A stretch of 64,000 nucleotides of DNA from Nitrospira moscoviensis (GTDB lineage Bacteria > Nitrospirota > Nitrospiria > Nitrospirales > Nitrospiraceae), in assembly GCF_001273775.1 (NCBI RefSeq), contig NZ_CP011801.1, forward strand, positions 4,504,001 to 4,568,000, given 5' to 3'. Made by a program: the position numbers and the translations under genes. How positions within the stretch are numbered: the first letter of the stretch is position 1; every line of letters starts with the position of its first letter. The notes below the pieces were generated by a model, which had not been told where the DNA came from, ran no database searches, and worked only from the letters and a program-made list of their open reading frames with translations. This document shows, piece by piece, positions 9,474 through 16,329 of the stretch.

Positions 9474-9490
9474 GTTAAATGATTGTTACG
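9474..9490 (-). promoter_or_regulatory. TAAC-core 11-bp direct repeat (2 units)
   Basis: Read on the minus strand the units are CGTAAC and TTTAAC, 11 bp apart, in the orientation of the gene starting at 9290 but about 184 bp upstream of it. That is farther than at the other sites, so this assignment is weaker. Confidence 0.35.
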
Positions 9491-9629
9491 TATGGATCAG
9501 GGGCGCGGACCGCCGGCCAGGCGGCCGGACCCGCTCGATATCCGCATGCCGGAGCGAGTTGAGGACACCGACGGCCGAGCAGGCGACCCGGCGGTCGGCA
9601 AGGAGCAGTGCGGTGGAGACCGACGCTGT

Positions 9630-9661
9630 CCGGCGTGGCGGCCTTCCGGCCGCCACGCCGG
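9630..9661 (-). terminator. GC-rich hairpin downstream of VPxxP protein gene, putative terminator
   Basis: Perfect 14-bp arms (9630-9643 and 9648-9661) enclose a TTCC loop, 8 nt after the stop of the minus-strand gene ending at 9670. There is no U-tract, so it may act as a 3' stabilising stem or a Rho-assisted terminator. Confidence 0.55.
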
Positions 9662-9669
9662 AGTCTGGA

Positions 9670-10377
9670 CTAGACCGTGAGGCGGATGCGGCGGGCCCGC
9701 AGGGCGAGGCCGATGAGCCCGCTGCCGAACAGCACAGCCGCCGCCGGCACGGGGACCGGAGCATTGACGACGTTGCCGCTGAAGACCGACGTGCTCGAAA
9801 ACGCGTCGCCGACTCCTGTATTCGCCGATCCGAACAGGAGCGTGAGCGCGCCCTCGAACGGCGAGCCCGGCGCCAGCCCATAATAGGCCAGCAGATCGGG
9901 GTGCTTGGTATCCGTGAACGATCCGAACGTCACTTTGAACTGGCTGCCCAGATCCTGGACGAATGCGCTGGTGAACGAGCCGCTGAGCAGAGTGGAACCG
10001 AGCGGAATATCAGAAGCCCCTTGAAGCTGGAGCCCTCCGGTAATGGTGATCGTCCCGCCCGACCCGAACCGCCACCAGCCGTTGTTGTTCGTATTGGCGC
10101 CGCCGGCGTTCACGAAGGCGCCGGAGGTGAAATTGAGCACGCAGCTCAAACAGGTCGAGGTCACATTCGCGTTGGCCGGCGTGGAAAGGCCGACCGCGTT
10201 GTCCACCTCGATGTTCGTGCCGATGAGTCCGCCGCCGGTGCCGTCATACGAGACGGACCCCGACGTGGGAGCGCTGATGTTGAAATCCAATTGCACCGCC
10301 AGGGCCGGCCGGCTGACGAGCAGCCCCGCCAGGGTCAAAGCCACATAGGCGGCTATCAGGAGAATCTTCGTCTTCAT
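9670..10377 (-). CDS. exported protein with VPxxP (PEP-CTERM-type) C-terminal sorting signal
   Basis: A 235-residue protein with a Sec signal peptide (MKTKILLIAAYVALTLAGLL to about RPALA), a low-complexity Ser/Thr/Gly/Asn-rich body, and a textbook tripartite tail: VPVPAAAV, a hydrophobic helix with LFGSGLIGL, and an ARRIR basic end. The VPxPAA-LFGSGL tail is the variant common in sorted exoproteins of environmental Gram-negatives. The open frame extends upstream to 10536, but the ATG at 10377 is preceded by GAGGAAGGA and begins the signal peptide. The family is unknown and probably attaches to the extracellular matrix. A strong hairpin follows the stop. Confidence 0.85.
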   Translation of the reverse strand: MKTKILLIAAYVALTLAGLLVSRPALAVQLDFNISAPTSGSVSYDGTGGGLIGTNIEVDNAVGLSTPANANVTSTCLSCVLNFTSGAFVNAGGANTNNNGWWRFGSGGTITITGGLQLQGASDIPLGSTLLSGSFTSAFVQDLGSQFKVTFGSFTDTKHPDLLAYYGLAPGSPFEGALTLLFGSANTGVGDAFSSTSVFSGNVVNAPVPVPAAAVLFGSGLIGLALRARRIRLTV

Positions 10378-10408
10378 ACGACCGTCCTTCCTCATCGAGG
10401 CGAGCCGT

Positions 10409-10444
10409 GAGAGCCGGAAGACGCTTTGAGGCCTTCCGGCTCTC
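10409..10444 (-). terminator. hairpin between PstS-like and VPxxP genes, putative terminator
   Basis: Perfect 12-bp arms (10409-10420 and 10433-10444) with a 12-nt loop lie downstream of the stop at 10500 and before the start at 10377. As at 9630-9661 there is no U-tract. It may limit read-through or set mRNA ends between the two genes. Confidence 0.5.
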
Positions 10445-10499
10445 GACAGGATATTCCAGGTCCCGGTGGGATCCAGGATCAGCCTGTTGGAATCCGCTC

Positions 10500-11969
10500 T
10501 TACATCGGATTCGGGCTCGCGTAGAAGCCGCGGCACTGGCTGTCGTATTCTCCCGATCGCGTCGTGTAGGTGGCGTGATCCGGCGCCGCATTGTCGGCAG
10601 GCTTGGTAGCGAGGATATTCTCCGTCGCTTCAAAGGCCCAGTTGGCCGGGAGATTCTCGACGACCGTTTTGTTCGCCGCGTCGGACATGAAGCGAGCGAT
10701 GAAGGCGTCCCGCGTCGTGTCGCCGGTGCCGGCGGTCTTGGTATAGCCTTCCAGGTTCACCCAGAATTCCGTCTTGCCGCAGCGCAGTGCTTGAAGTACT
10801 TTGGGACGCGCAGTCGCCTTATTGGCGTCCGCCACGGTGGCATCCACGCCACGGAAGCCGTTGATATTGATCGGATGCGCGTTCGGCATGGGGTTGGCTA
10901 CCGCCGGCGTAATGTAGGCCGGTGAGGCGCTCGATTCGAACGAATCGATGTAGCCGATCTTCCCGAAGAACCCGGTCCCTTGGACGTCATTCAAGCAATC
11001 CCGGACACCGGAACTGGAGGCAAAATAGAACGCGATGTTGGTCGTCGGAGAGTTCCATTCGCCCGCCTCTTCCTTCATGAGCACTTGGTCAAAAGTGGCC
11101 TTCGAGCCAGACCCGAATTCCCGCATGCACAACCGGATGGTATGCGGGCCGGAGGGCACCGCCTGCGTGCCGGCCAGATCGTTGGTCACCGCATAGCCCA
11201 GCTCTCTCCAATCGCGCGCTTGTCTGGAGAAAATTTGTTCGATCTCGGTCTGGGTGAGATTCAGCACTGGACCGAGGTTGTTCCCGGCCGCATCCACGCG
11301 GCGCACGTTGTTCTGCACCACGATGCTGAACGGCAGCACCATCAGCTTGTTCTCGGTCACGTTCGGAGCGGGATCGGCCGGCTCCGTTCCCGCAGGAGAG
11401 GTCTGGCCGAAGGACGTAAATTGCACGTCGGAGAACCCAAAATGCATCGGCTGGCGGACGAATGTCGGGATGGGATAGTCCGTCGTGACGCCGCTCGGAG
11501 GATTGGTACAGGTCTTGTTTTCCTGGATGCTGATCGTGACCGTGCTGTTGGTGTCTACGTCGAAGAAGGTCTTGTTCACCGGCGCGAGCGCACCACAGCC
11601 GCTCGTCACGGGATTGTTGACATCGATGTAGCCCAGGAACCCTTTGCCGTTGTACTTGCCTTTGGACCGATCGCCGCCGGTCAAGTCGTCAACGGGGTAG
11701 ACTCCGTCCGATGAGCCACGAGCGGAATAATGGAAATTGACATCCTGCCCGTTGAATTTGCATTTCCAGAGGTGGGTGTTGTTGTTCGCCGACTGATAAT
11801 GAGTGATCGTCCCGGCCGTGTGGTCGCAGACCGACAGGGGCACTTCGTTGATGAACTGACGGCCCGCGGACGATCCGCCGGCAAACACGTCAACTGCTTC
11901 CGCGTTGGACGCCATGCCCGCCACGCCGAGGACGGCGGCGGCGATGGCGGCAAATTGAGTGGTCTTCAT
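10500..11969 (-). CDS. PstS-like periplasmic substrate-binding protein
   Basis: A 489-residue exported protein with a clear signal peptide (cleavage near SNAEA|VDVF). The mature N-terminus, FAGGSSAGRQFINEV, resembles the phosphate-contacting GSS(S/T)A loop of PstS-type binding proteins. Later segments (LTQTEIEQIFSRQARDWRELG; REFGSGSKATFDQVL) match the conserved 'Ile...Trp' and 'SG(T)' regions of the PBP_like family. It is longer than E. coli PstS, with cysteine-containing inserts. A CAGGAGT Shine-Dalgarno supports the ATG at 11969. No PstCAB permease is adjacent; it lies between two exosortase-type substrates, so it may be an extracellular or matrix binding protein rather than a classical transporter subunit. 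The ligand is not proven. Confidence 0.7.
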   Translation of the reverse strand: MKTTQFAAIAAAVLGVAGMASNAEAVDVFAGGSSAGRQFINEVPLSVCDHTAGTITHYQSANNNTHLWKCKFNGQDVNFHYSARGSSDGVYPVDDLTGGDRSKGKYNGKGFLGYIDVNNPVTSGCGALAPVNKTFFDVDTNSTVTISIQENKTCTNPPSGVTTDYPIPTFVRQPMHFGFSDVQFTSFGQTSPAGTEPADPAPNVTENKLMVLPFSIVVQNNVRRVDAAGNNLGPVLNLTQTEIEQIFSRQARDWRELGYAVTNDLAGTQAVPSGPHTIRLCMREFGSGSKATFDQVLMKEEAGEWNSPTTNIAFYFASSSGVRDCLNDVQGTGFFGKIGYIDSFESSASPAYITPAVANPMPNAHPININGFRGVDATVADANKATARPKVLQALRCGKTEFWVNLEGYTKTAGTGDTTRDAFIARFMSDAANKTVVENLPANWAFEATENILATKPADNAAPDHATYTTRSGEYDSQCRGFYASPNPM

Positions 11970-12024
11970 TGTTGGTACTCCTGGTTAAATTAGATTCCGA
12001 AATGCGATCGTTTTCTGGGTATCC

Positions 12025-12849
12025 TTACGCCGTCTGGCCGAAGAGATTCCGCCGCGCTATGCCGACGAGACCGATCAGGCCGCTGCCGAACAGCACGACC
12101 GCCGCGGGAACGGGAATAGGCGCAACGGCCAGCTGGCCACCGGTAATCTGGAAGAGACCGTTAGCGAACAGTTTCGCCTGGCCCATGGCCATGGCGGGAT
12201 CGTCTACCAACTCACTATCCACCTTGATGATGTGCAGCAGTTGATCCAGGTTGGCGCCCATCGTCACGTTGAACCCATTGTTCAGCTTTTCTGCCAACCC
12301 CATCCGCGAGGTCATCGAATTCGTGTTCGTAAATCCGAGCACTGCACCGTTTTGGCCGGTGACAAGGTTCGGCGCGTTGCTGTCGTTGATATTGCCGGCC
12401 CAATTGTTCATCGCAGTGAGAAACGCGCCGTTGCTGGCTTGAACCGTACCAGCGAGGTTCGTGGACGAGCCCGCCTTCAAAGCAAACCCTCTGGTTCCGG
12501 GATCGGCCTTCACGCCCATGACGGTATAGCGGACTGGATAGTCAGGGGAGGCCGGGTTAAGATCCTTGACGCCCGGCGCGTTGAGGTAAGCGGACAAGTC
12601 GAACGTGTAGGTTTGGGACGGATTCGTCAACGCATCCACGTCTCCGATTGGACCCGGTTGACCGATCGGCGTCAGGTCGCTGAGATTGATCAACGCCTCC
12701 GCGCCTTCACCGGGGGTCCTGTTCCCATAAATCGCAAGAATCAGATCCGTCTGCTGGAAATTGAACGCCCACGCCGGCTGGCTGAGCGCTCCCGTCACCA
12801 GGACCGCAGCCCCCGCGAGGGCCATCACGGCTTTCTGTACTGTCTTCAT
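12025..12849 (-). CDS. exported protein with VPxxP (PEP-CTERM-type) C-terminal sorting signal
   Basis: A 274-residue protein. The ATG at 12849 is preceded by a near-perfect AAGGAGGA, which overrides the longer open frame from 12999. The signal peptide ends near QPAWA. The body is Asn/Ser/Thr/Gly-rich with no domain recognised. The tail has PIPVPAAVV, then LFGSGLIGLVG, then ARR, nearly identical to the tail of the protein at 9670-10377, so both should be substrates of the same sorting enzyme. It is first in a leftward series 55 nt before the PstS-like gene. The long upstream region may carry its promoter. Confidence 0.85.
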   Translation of the reverse strand: MKTVQKAVMALAGAAVLVTGALSQPAWAFNFQQTDLILAIYGNRTPGEGAEALINLSDLTPIGQPGPIGDVDALTNPSQTYTFDLSAYLNAPGVKDLNPASPDYPVRYTVMGVKADPGTRGFALKAGSSTNLAGTVQASNGAFLTAMNNWAGNINDSNAPNLVTGQNGAVLGFTNTNSMTSRMGLAEKLNNGFNVTMGANLDQLLHIIKVDSELVDDPAMAMGQAKLFANGLFQITGGQLAVAPIPVPAAVVLFGSGLIGLVGIARRNLFGQTA

Positions 12850-13309
12850 TAGAATCCTCCTTCGCGAATGGATAATCCGACTGCCCGTTGTTGCTTGGCA
12901 CACTTGACTCCGTCCGACCGCTTCACTCCCGACGCTGCTTGAAGGCAGGGCCGGAAGTCCGAAGCTGCCCGCAGCACCTCCTTTCATACGGTTGATCATT
13001 GGTTCTCTCCTGTGCTGCCTCCGGTTATGACCGTCCCTGTTGTCACGAGGTGCTTGTAGTGGACCCGTGTTACTGCGACGTAAGGAATCAGTGGGAGCTT
13101 CGTAAACGTTCCGTCAAGTTTCCCGTGACTGAGCTGCATCGGAAACACGGGTCCCCTCTTTCTCACAGCGGTCGGAGAATCGCACAGGGCGAGTTACAGC
13201 CGAATGGGCGCTTTTATTGCGGGTGCGTTAAATGTGTATGCGTATCGGAACCGGGCCCGAACCGCCGCACCAGGCCAATCGGTGGACAAAGGCTTGATGG
13301 GACGCGCCG
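12850..13309. other. intergenic leader upstream of the VPxxP/PstS-like operon
   Basis: No supported gene in about 460 bp. The short open frames here lack good starts and family resemblance. It probably holds the promoter and leader of the minus-strand operon starting at 12849. No clear -10/-35 pair was picked out. Confidence 0.6.
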
Positions 13310-13508
13310 TTAGGCAGGGGGGAAGAACTTCACGATGACCACGCGGTCCATGCCCTCGGGGGGACGGCCGCACCTGGGTGACTTTCGAGCGCATCGAGGG
13401 CGGATCGATCGAAGAGGAGGCTGCCGAAGGAATTGAGCAACCGGTATTGCAGGACCCCGCCTTGCTCATCAAAGATCAATTCGCACATGACCGCCTATTC
13501 CAGATCTG
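13310..13508 (-). pseudogene. degenerate tonB 3'-end fragment (copy A)
   Basis: This is a decayed copy of the last 65-70 codons of the tonB gene at 15170-15805. Recognisable pieces are MCELIFDEQG, VLQYRLLNS, GSLLFDRSALDAL and, in another frame, the terminal MDRVVIVKFFPPA just before a TAA. An extra base and a two-base loss in the middle break the frame. There is no start, signal anchor or proline-rich region. It is the first of three same-orientation copies (others at 14103 and 15170), with hicBA between this one and the second. Confidence 0.8.
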
Positions 13509-13528
13509 AGAGAACGGCTTCGATACAC

Positions 13529-13557
13529 TTGCGTCCCGGAAATAAACGCTCTATCCT
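13529..13557 (+). promoter_or_regulatory. possible sigma-70-type promoter for hicBA
   Basis: TTGCGT (13529) and TATCCT (13552) are separated by 17 bp and lie about 30 nt before the hicB start. Both hexamers are imperfect. Confidence 0.3.
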
Positions 13558-13587
13558 GGCCTCAGTTGAAGGACCTGGGAGGAGAAC

Positions 13588-13833
13588 ATGAGGCCCTTGC
13601 AGCAAACAATCAAAGCCGTGATCCGTTCGGGTGATGAAGGGGGCTACATGGCTGAGTGCGTAGAGGTGGCGGTCGTCACTCAGGGCCGCACCATCGACGA
13701 AACCGTCGCCAATCTGAAGGAAGCCGTGGCCCTGCATTTAGAAGGGGAAGCGCCTGCCATGTTCGGCTTGCGTGAACGACCCACTCTGGTTATCACGCTT
13801 GAAGTCGATCCCACCTATGCCCAAGCTTCGTAG
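13588..13833 (+). CDS. hicB: HicB family antitoxin
   Basis: An 81-residue protein with the HicB/UPF0150 fold: IKAVIRSGDEGGYMAECVEVAVVTQGRTIDETVANLKEAV matches the core of the family, in which a partial RNase-H-like domain neutralises HicA. No obvious C-terminal DNA-binding extension is present, so it is the short form. GGGAGGAGAAC provides a strong ribosome site for the ATG at 13588. The gene overlaps hicA by 17 nt, the usual coupled arrangement, with antitoxin first. The pair lies between two fragments of a tonB 3' end. Confidence 0.88.
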   Translation: MRPLQQTIKAVIRSGDEGGYMAECVEVAVVTQGRTIDETVANLKEAVALHLEGEAPAMFGLRERPTLVITLEVDPTYAQAS

Positions 13834-14059
13834 GTTGTCCGGACACGATGTCGTTGCCATACTGAAGACCTTCGGATTCGTCGTGGTGGCCCAACGAGGC
13901 AGCCACATGAAGCTGAAGCGTCGAGGGTCGGAGGGAGATCAAGTCCTAACGATTCCTGCCCATACCAGTCTCGATCTCGGCACACTCCGTGCCATCTTCC
14001 GTCAAGCCGGCCGCTTCATCCCCGAAGACCGACTGCGCCCACATTTTTATTCAGCGTAA
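13817..14059 (+). CDS. hicA: HicA family mRNA-interferase toxin
   Basis: An 80-residue YcfA/HicA protein. It has the double-stranded-RNA-binding-like fold with LSGHDVVAILKTFGFVVVAQRGSHMKLKRRG, where the His in GSH is the family catalytic residue, and the conserved end VLTIPAHTSLDLGTLRAIFRQAG. It should cleave mRNA when free of HicB. The ATG at 13817 is chosen because it begins the conserved PKLRRLSG segment and overlaps hicB; a longer frame from 13772 would overlap it by 62 nt. All core motifs are intact, so the toxin may be functional. Confidence 0.87.
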   Translation: MPKLRRLSGHDVVAILKTFGFVVVAQRGSHMKLKRRGSEGDQVLTIPAHTSLDLGTLRAIFRQAGRFIPEDRLRPHFYSA

Positions 14060-14102
14060 CCCTCGCCGGCCGGTTCCTATTTCTCAACCGTGAGACGGTC
14101 GA

Positions 14103-14345
14103 TCAGGCCGGCGGGAAAAACTTGACGATGACGGTGCGGTCCATGCCCTCGGGGGGCGGCCGCACGTGCGTCACTTTCGCGAGGGCATCGAGGGCGGATT
14201 GCTCGAAGAGGAGGCTGCCGGAGGCATTGAGCAGCCGGTATTGCAGGACCCGGCCTTGCTCGTCGAGCACGAGTTCGCACATCACGGCATATTCGAGATC
14301 GTCCGGCAATGACGATGCCGAGCGGCGCGCTGCAATTTCGGCCAA
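14103..14345 (-). pseudogene. tonB 3'-end fragment (copy B), frame intact
   Basis: This is a TonB C-terminal domain without the rest of the protein. From SLPDDLEYAV to VIVKFFPPA, 64 of 69 residues match the intact TonB at 15170-15805 by eye. The frame is open but begins at a TTG without a ribosome site and lacks the membrane anchor and proline-rich region, so it is unlikely to work as an energy transducer. Upstream of the homology the frame reads into LIHEAYRRHGYRLAEIAA, which resembles a helix-turn-helix end of REP-associated transposases. The junction at about 14322 looks like a recombination point. Confidence 0.8.
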
Positions 14346-14503
14346 ACGATACCCATGGCGCCGATAGGCCTCATGAATCAGATGGGCCTCTCCAATCCCG
14401 TGGCCGTGTGGAACCGTGGGACGTCACAAACGGGGCAAGATCTTACCTTGTGCATTACCAAGCGACTGAACCAGTTGGCCGGCGCACTCCGCCGCAGAAT
14501 CCA

Positions 14504-14549
14504 GTAACATGTTACGAGGACGTGTGGTAAGCTGTCGTCACGAGACGAC
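14504..14549 (+). promoter_or_regulatory. two palindromes upstream of mazEF, candidate operators
   Basis: GTAACATGTTAC (14504-14515) is a perfect 12-bp palindrome. GTCGTC and GACGAC (14534-14539 and 14544-14549) form a second perfect inverted repeat around ACGA. Both lie 15-60 bp before the mazE start at 14565, where antitoxin or antitoxin-toxin autoregulation usually acts. Confidence 0.4.
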
Positions 14550-14564
14550 GGAAAGGGAACTCCT

Positions 14565-14786
14565 ATGCCCTCTGAGACGCACCTGACCCCGAAGGAAAAG
14601 CAGAGCCGGTATCGGCGCCGGTTGCGCCGCAAGGGTTTGCGCCCGGTGCAGATATGGGTTCCGGATACCCGCGCGGCCGGATTCTCGGCGGAATGCCGCC
14701 GCCAGGCGCGCCTCGCGGCTCGGTCCGCGCAGGAGAAACCTGTTCTTGATTTCATCTCGGAGATCGCCGCTTGGGACAACGGATGA
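14565..14786 (+). CDS. mazE: MazE-type antitoxin (DUF3018 family)
   Basis: A 73-residue protein matching the DUF3018 antitoxin group. It has an Arg/Lys-rich start (KQSRYRRRLRRKGLRPVQIWVPD), then TRAAGFSAECRRQARLA, and an acidic C-terminus (PVLDFISEIAAWDNG) expected to wrap the toxin. It precedes and overlaps mazF by an ATGA, so translation is coupled. The N-terminus probably binds operator DNA. Two palindromes directly upstream are candidate operators. Confidence 0.85.
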   Translation: MPSETHLTPKEKQSRYRRRLRRKGLRPVQIWVPDTRAAGFSAECRRQARLAARSAQEKPVLDFISEIAAWDNG

Positions 14787-15109
14787 AACGCGGCGATATT
14801 GTCGCCGTGGCCGCCAAGGGCCATTACAGCGGCAAACCGCGGCCCGCCCTCATTCTGCAATCCGATCTCTTCTCTGCGCTCGGGAGCGTCACGATCTGCC
14901 TCTTGACCACCGAGATGATCGATGCGCCCCTTTTCCGCCTTTCCGTTGAGCCATCGCCGGAAAACGGCCTCAAGCAGCCCTCGCAGATTATGATCGATAA
15001 AATCGTGACCGTTCCCTCTGCCGCGATTGGCGCCCCCATCGGCGCGCTGGATCACGATGTGATGGTCCGCGTCGACCGCTCCCTTGCCGTCTTTCTCGGA
15101 ATCGTCTGA
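14783..15109 (+). CDS. mazF: MazF/PemK family endoribonuclease toxin
   Basis: A 108-residue toxin starting KRGDIVAVAAKGHYSGKPRPALILQSD, the canonical MazF opening with the GDIV strand and the basic KPRPALI loop. ITICLLTTE-type strand residues (seen as VTICLLTTEM) and PSQIMIDKIVTV complete the SH3-like barrel with the active-site region. It cuts mRNA at specific short motifs. The ATG at 14783 overlaps the mazE stop. The pair sits between tonB-end copies B and C. Both halves appear intact. Confidence 0.9.
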   Translation: MKRGDIVAVAAKGHYSGKPRPALILQSDLFSALGSVTICLLTTEMIDAPLFRLSVEPSPENGLKQPSQIMIDKIVTVPSAAIGAPIGALDHDVMVRVDRSLAVFLGIV

Positions 15110-15169
15110 CTTCATCCCTGCTGGAGCGGCATCCCGTGCCTGCTCGTGGTCTGTGAGAGGCGCGCTTCT

Positions 15170-15805
15170 CTATGCGGGCGGAAAGAACTTCACGATGACC
15201 ACGCGGTCCATGCCCTCTGGCGGAGGCCGCACTTGCTTCACTTTCGCGAGGGCATCGAGGGCGGATTGATCGAAGAGGAGGCTGCCGGAGGAATTCAACA
15301 GCCGGTATTGCAGGACGCGGCCTTGCTCGTCGAGCACGAGTTCGCACATCACGGCATATTCCAGATCGTCGGGCAAGGACGGCGGCTGGTGGTATTGGGC
15401 CTGAATCATCGCGGTGAGAATGTCTGAGTAGCCGGCGAACCGGCCGCGGCTCTTGCCGATGGCGAAGGGATCGGCGGCTGTCGGGGGCGAGGCGGGCGCG
15501 TCTGACGCCTTCGGCGGAGGCGGCGCTTCCGCCTGTGGGGGCGGGGGTGGCGGCGCCTCTTGCGGCTTTGGCTCAGGCTTCGGAGGCTCCGGTTCCGGTT
15601 CGGGCTCCGGTTCTTTCTCAGGCGGGGGCGGCGGCTCCTCCTTCTTGAACGCGTTGAGCTTGTAGACTTTGATAAGGTTCTGCCCCCATTCGGTCTGCGA
15701 CACCCAATACAGTCCCGCGCCGATCCCGACGTGGACGAGCCCCACGATCAGCAGCGTCGTGCCGAGCTTGCTCTTTTTCTTTTCGAAACCCTTGTAGCCG
15801 CCCAC
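15170..15805 (-). CDS. tonB: TonB family energy transducer
   Basis: A 211-residue protein with a short cytoplasmic N-terminus, one membrane anchor (about residues 17-34), a Pro/Glu/Lys-rich periplasmic spacer (about 56-115), and a C-terminal TonB/TolA-type beta domain (SLPDDLEYAVMCELVLDEQG to KFFPPA). It should carry proton-motive energy from ExbBD to the outer membrane. The start is GTG at 15805, with GAAGGAC seven nt before it. The whole exbD-tonB gap is a REP-like palindrome. Two further copies of its 3' end lie downstream. No TonB-dependent receptor is adjacent; the nearest outer-membrane partner is TpsB. Confidence 0.88.
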   Translation of the reverse strand: MGGYKGFEKKKSKLGTTLLIVGLVHVGIGAGLYWVSQTEWGQNLIKVYKLNAFKKEEPPPPPEKEPEPEPEPEPPKPEPKPQEAPPPPPPQAEAPPPPKASDAPASPPTAADPFAIGKSRGRFAGYSDILTAMIQAQYHQPPSLPDDLEYAVMCELVLDEQGRVLQYRLLNSSGSLLFDQSALDALAKVKQVRPPPEGMDRVVIVKFFPPA

Positions 15806-15817
15806 AAAAACGTCCTT

Positions 15818-15915
15818 CGTATCTCGTGAAGCGTATCTCGTATCTCGCTCGCGAACGACGCTTCACGAGATGCACTTCACGCTTTCGAGGTACGCTTCAC
15901 GAGATACGAGATACG
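15818..15915. repeat. REP-like palindromic element (R1)
   Basis: It fills the gap between exbD and tonB. The left part repeats CGTATCTCGTGAAGCG and CGTATCTCG units. The right part is their inverse, ending ACGAGATACGAGATACG. Related elements lie at 16330-16453 and 17042-17100, which suggests a dispersed repeat family of the REP type. Confidence 0.8.
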
Positions 15916-16329
15916 TTACTCATTAATAGGTTTCGTGGCAATGGCGAGGTCTTCCACCGGAATGCGCTGGAGAATATCCAACACCGCGACGACATGTTTG
16001 TATTCAACACCCGCATCGCCGCGCAATACGAGAGGCAGCTTGCCGCCTTTGGCGGCCTTGAGATCGCGGATGAGTTTCTCCAGCTCGCTCAGCTTGACCT
16101 TCTCCTCGTCCATGTAGACGTCGCCGTTCTTTTTCACCGAGAGCGTCGGTGTGTTGCTTTCCATGTCGGTCTCGTGCGGGGTCGATTCCGGCAGCTTCAA
16201 TTCGATGCCCTGTACCATGGCCGTCGTCGTGATGATAAAAATGACCAACAGCACCCAGGCGAGGTCGAGCAGCGGCGTGATATTGATGTCCGCCACCGCG
16301 CCGTGGGATTTTTTAGAGAAGCGCCTCAT
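15916..16329 (-). CDS. exbD: ExbD/TolR biopolymer transport protein
   Basis: A 137-residue ExbD/TolR protein. A short cytoplasmic start leads to ADINITPLLDLAWVLLVIFII, with the essential membrane Asp in PLLD of the single helix, followed by a periplasmic domain (IELKLPEST... GDVYMDEEKV... LVLRGDAGVEYKHVVAVLDIL). With ExbB it forms the proton-driven stator that energises TonB. The ATG at 16329 overlaps the stop of a small ORF as ATGA, and the sequence directly before it belongs to the REP-like element, so exbD has no clear ribosome site of its own. Confidence 0.93.
   Translation of the reverse strand: MRRFSKKSHGAVADINITPLLDLAWVLLVIFIITTTAMVQGIELKLPESTPHETDMESNTPTLSVKKNGDVYMDEEKVKLSELEKLIRDLKAAKGGKLPLVLRGDAGVEYKHVVAVLDILQRIPVEDLAIATKPINE

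Larger units (their letters stand above)
9291..9669. other. 379-bp intergenic region with hairpins and a TAAC repeat
   Basis: No supported gene. It holds the promoter region of the VPL-tailed protein (start 9290), the TAAC repeat at 9474-9490, an imperfect inverted repeat at 9422-9462, and a perfect GC-rich hairpin at 9630-9661 just past the next gene's stop. Confidence 0.7.

Noticed and set aside
11981..11990. GTTAAA upstream of the PstS-like gene as a further TAAC-type box
   Set aside because: Only one hexamer; nothing matches 11 bp on either side.
12999..13313. 104-codon plus-strand frame upstream of tonB copy A
   Set aside because: No ribosome site, no family and a composition like non-coding DNA; it only happens to be open.
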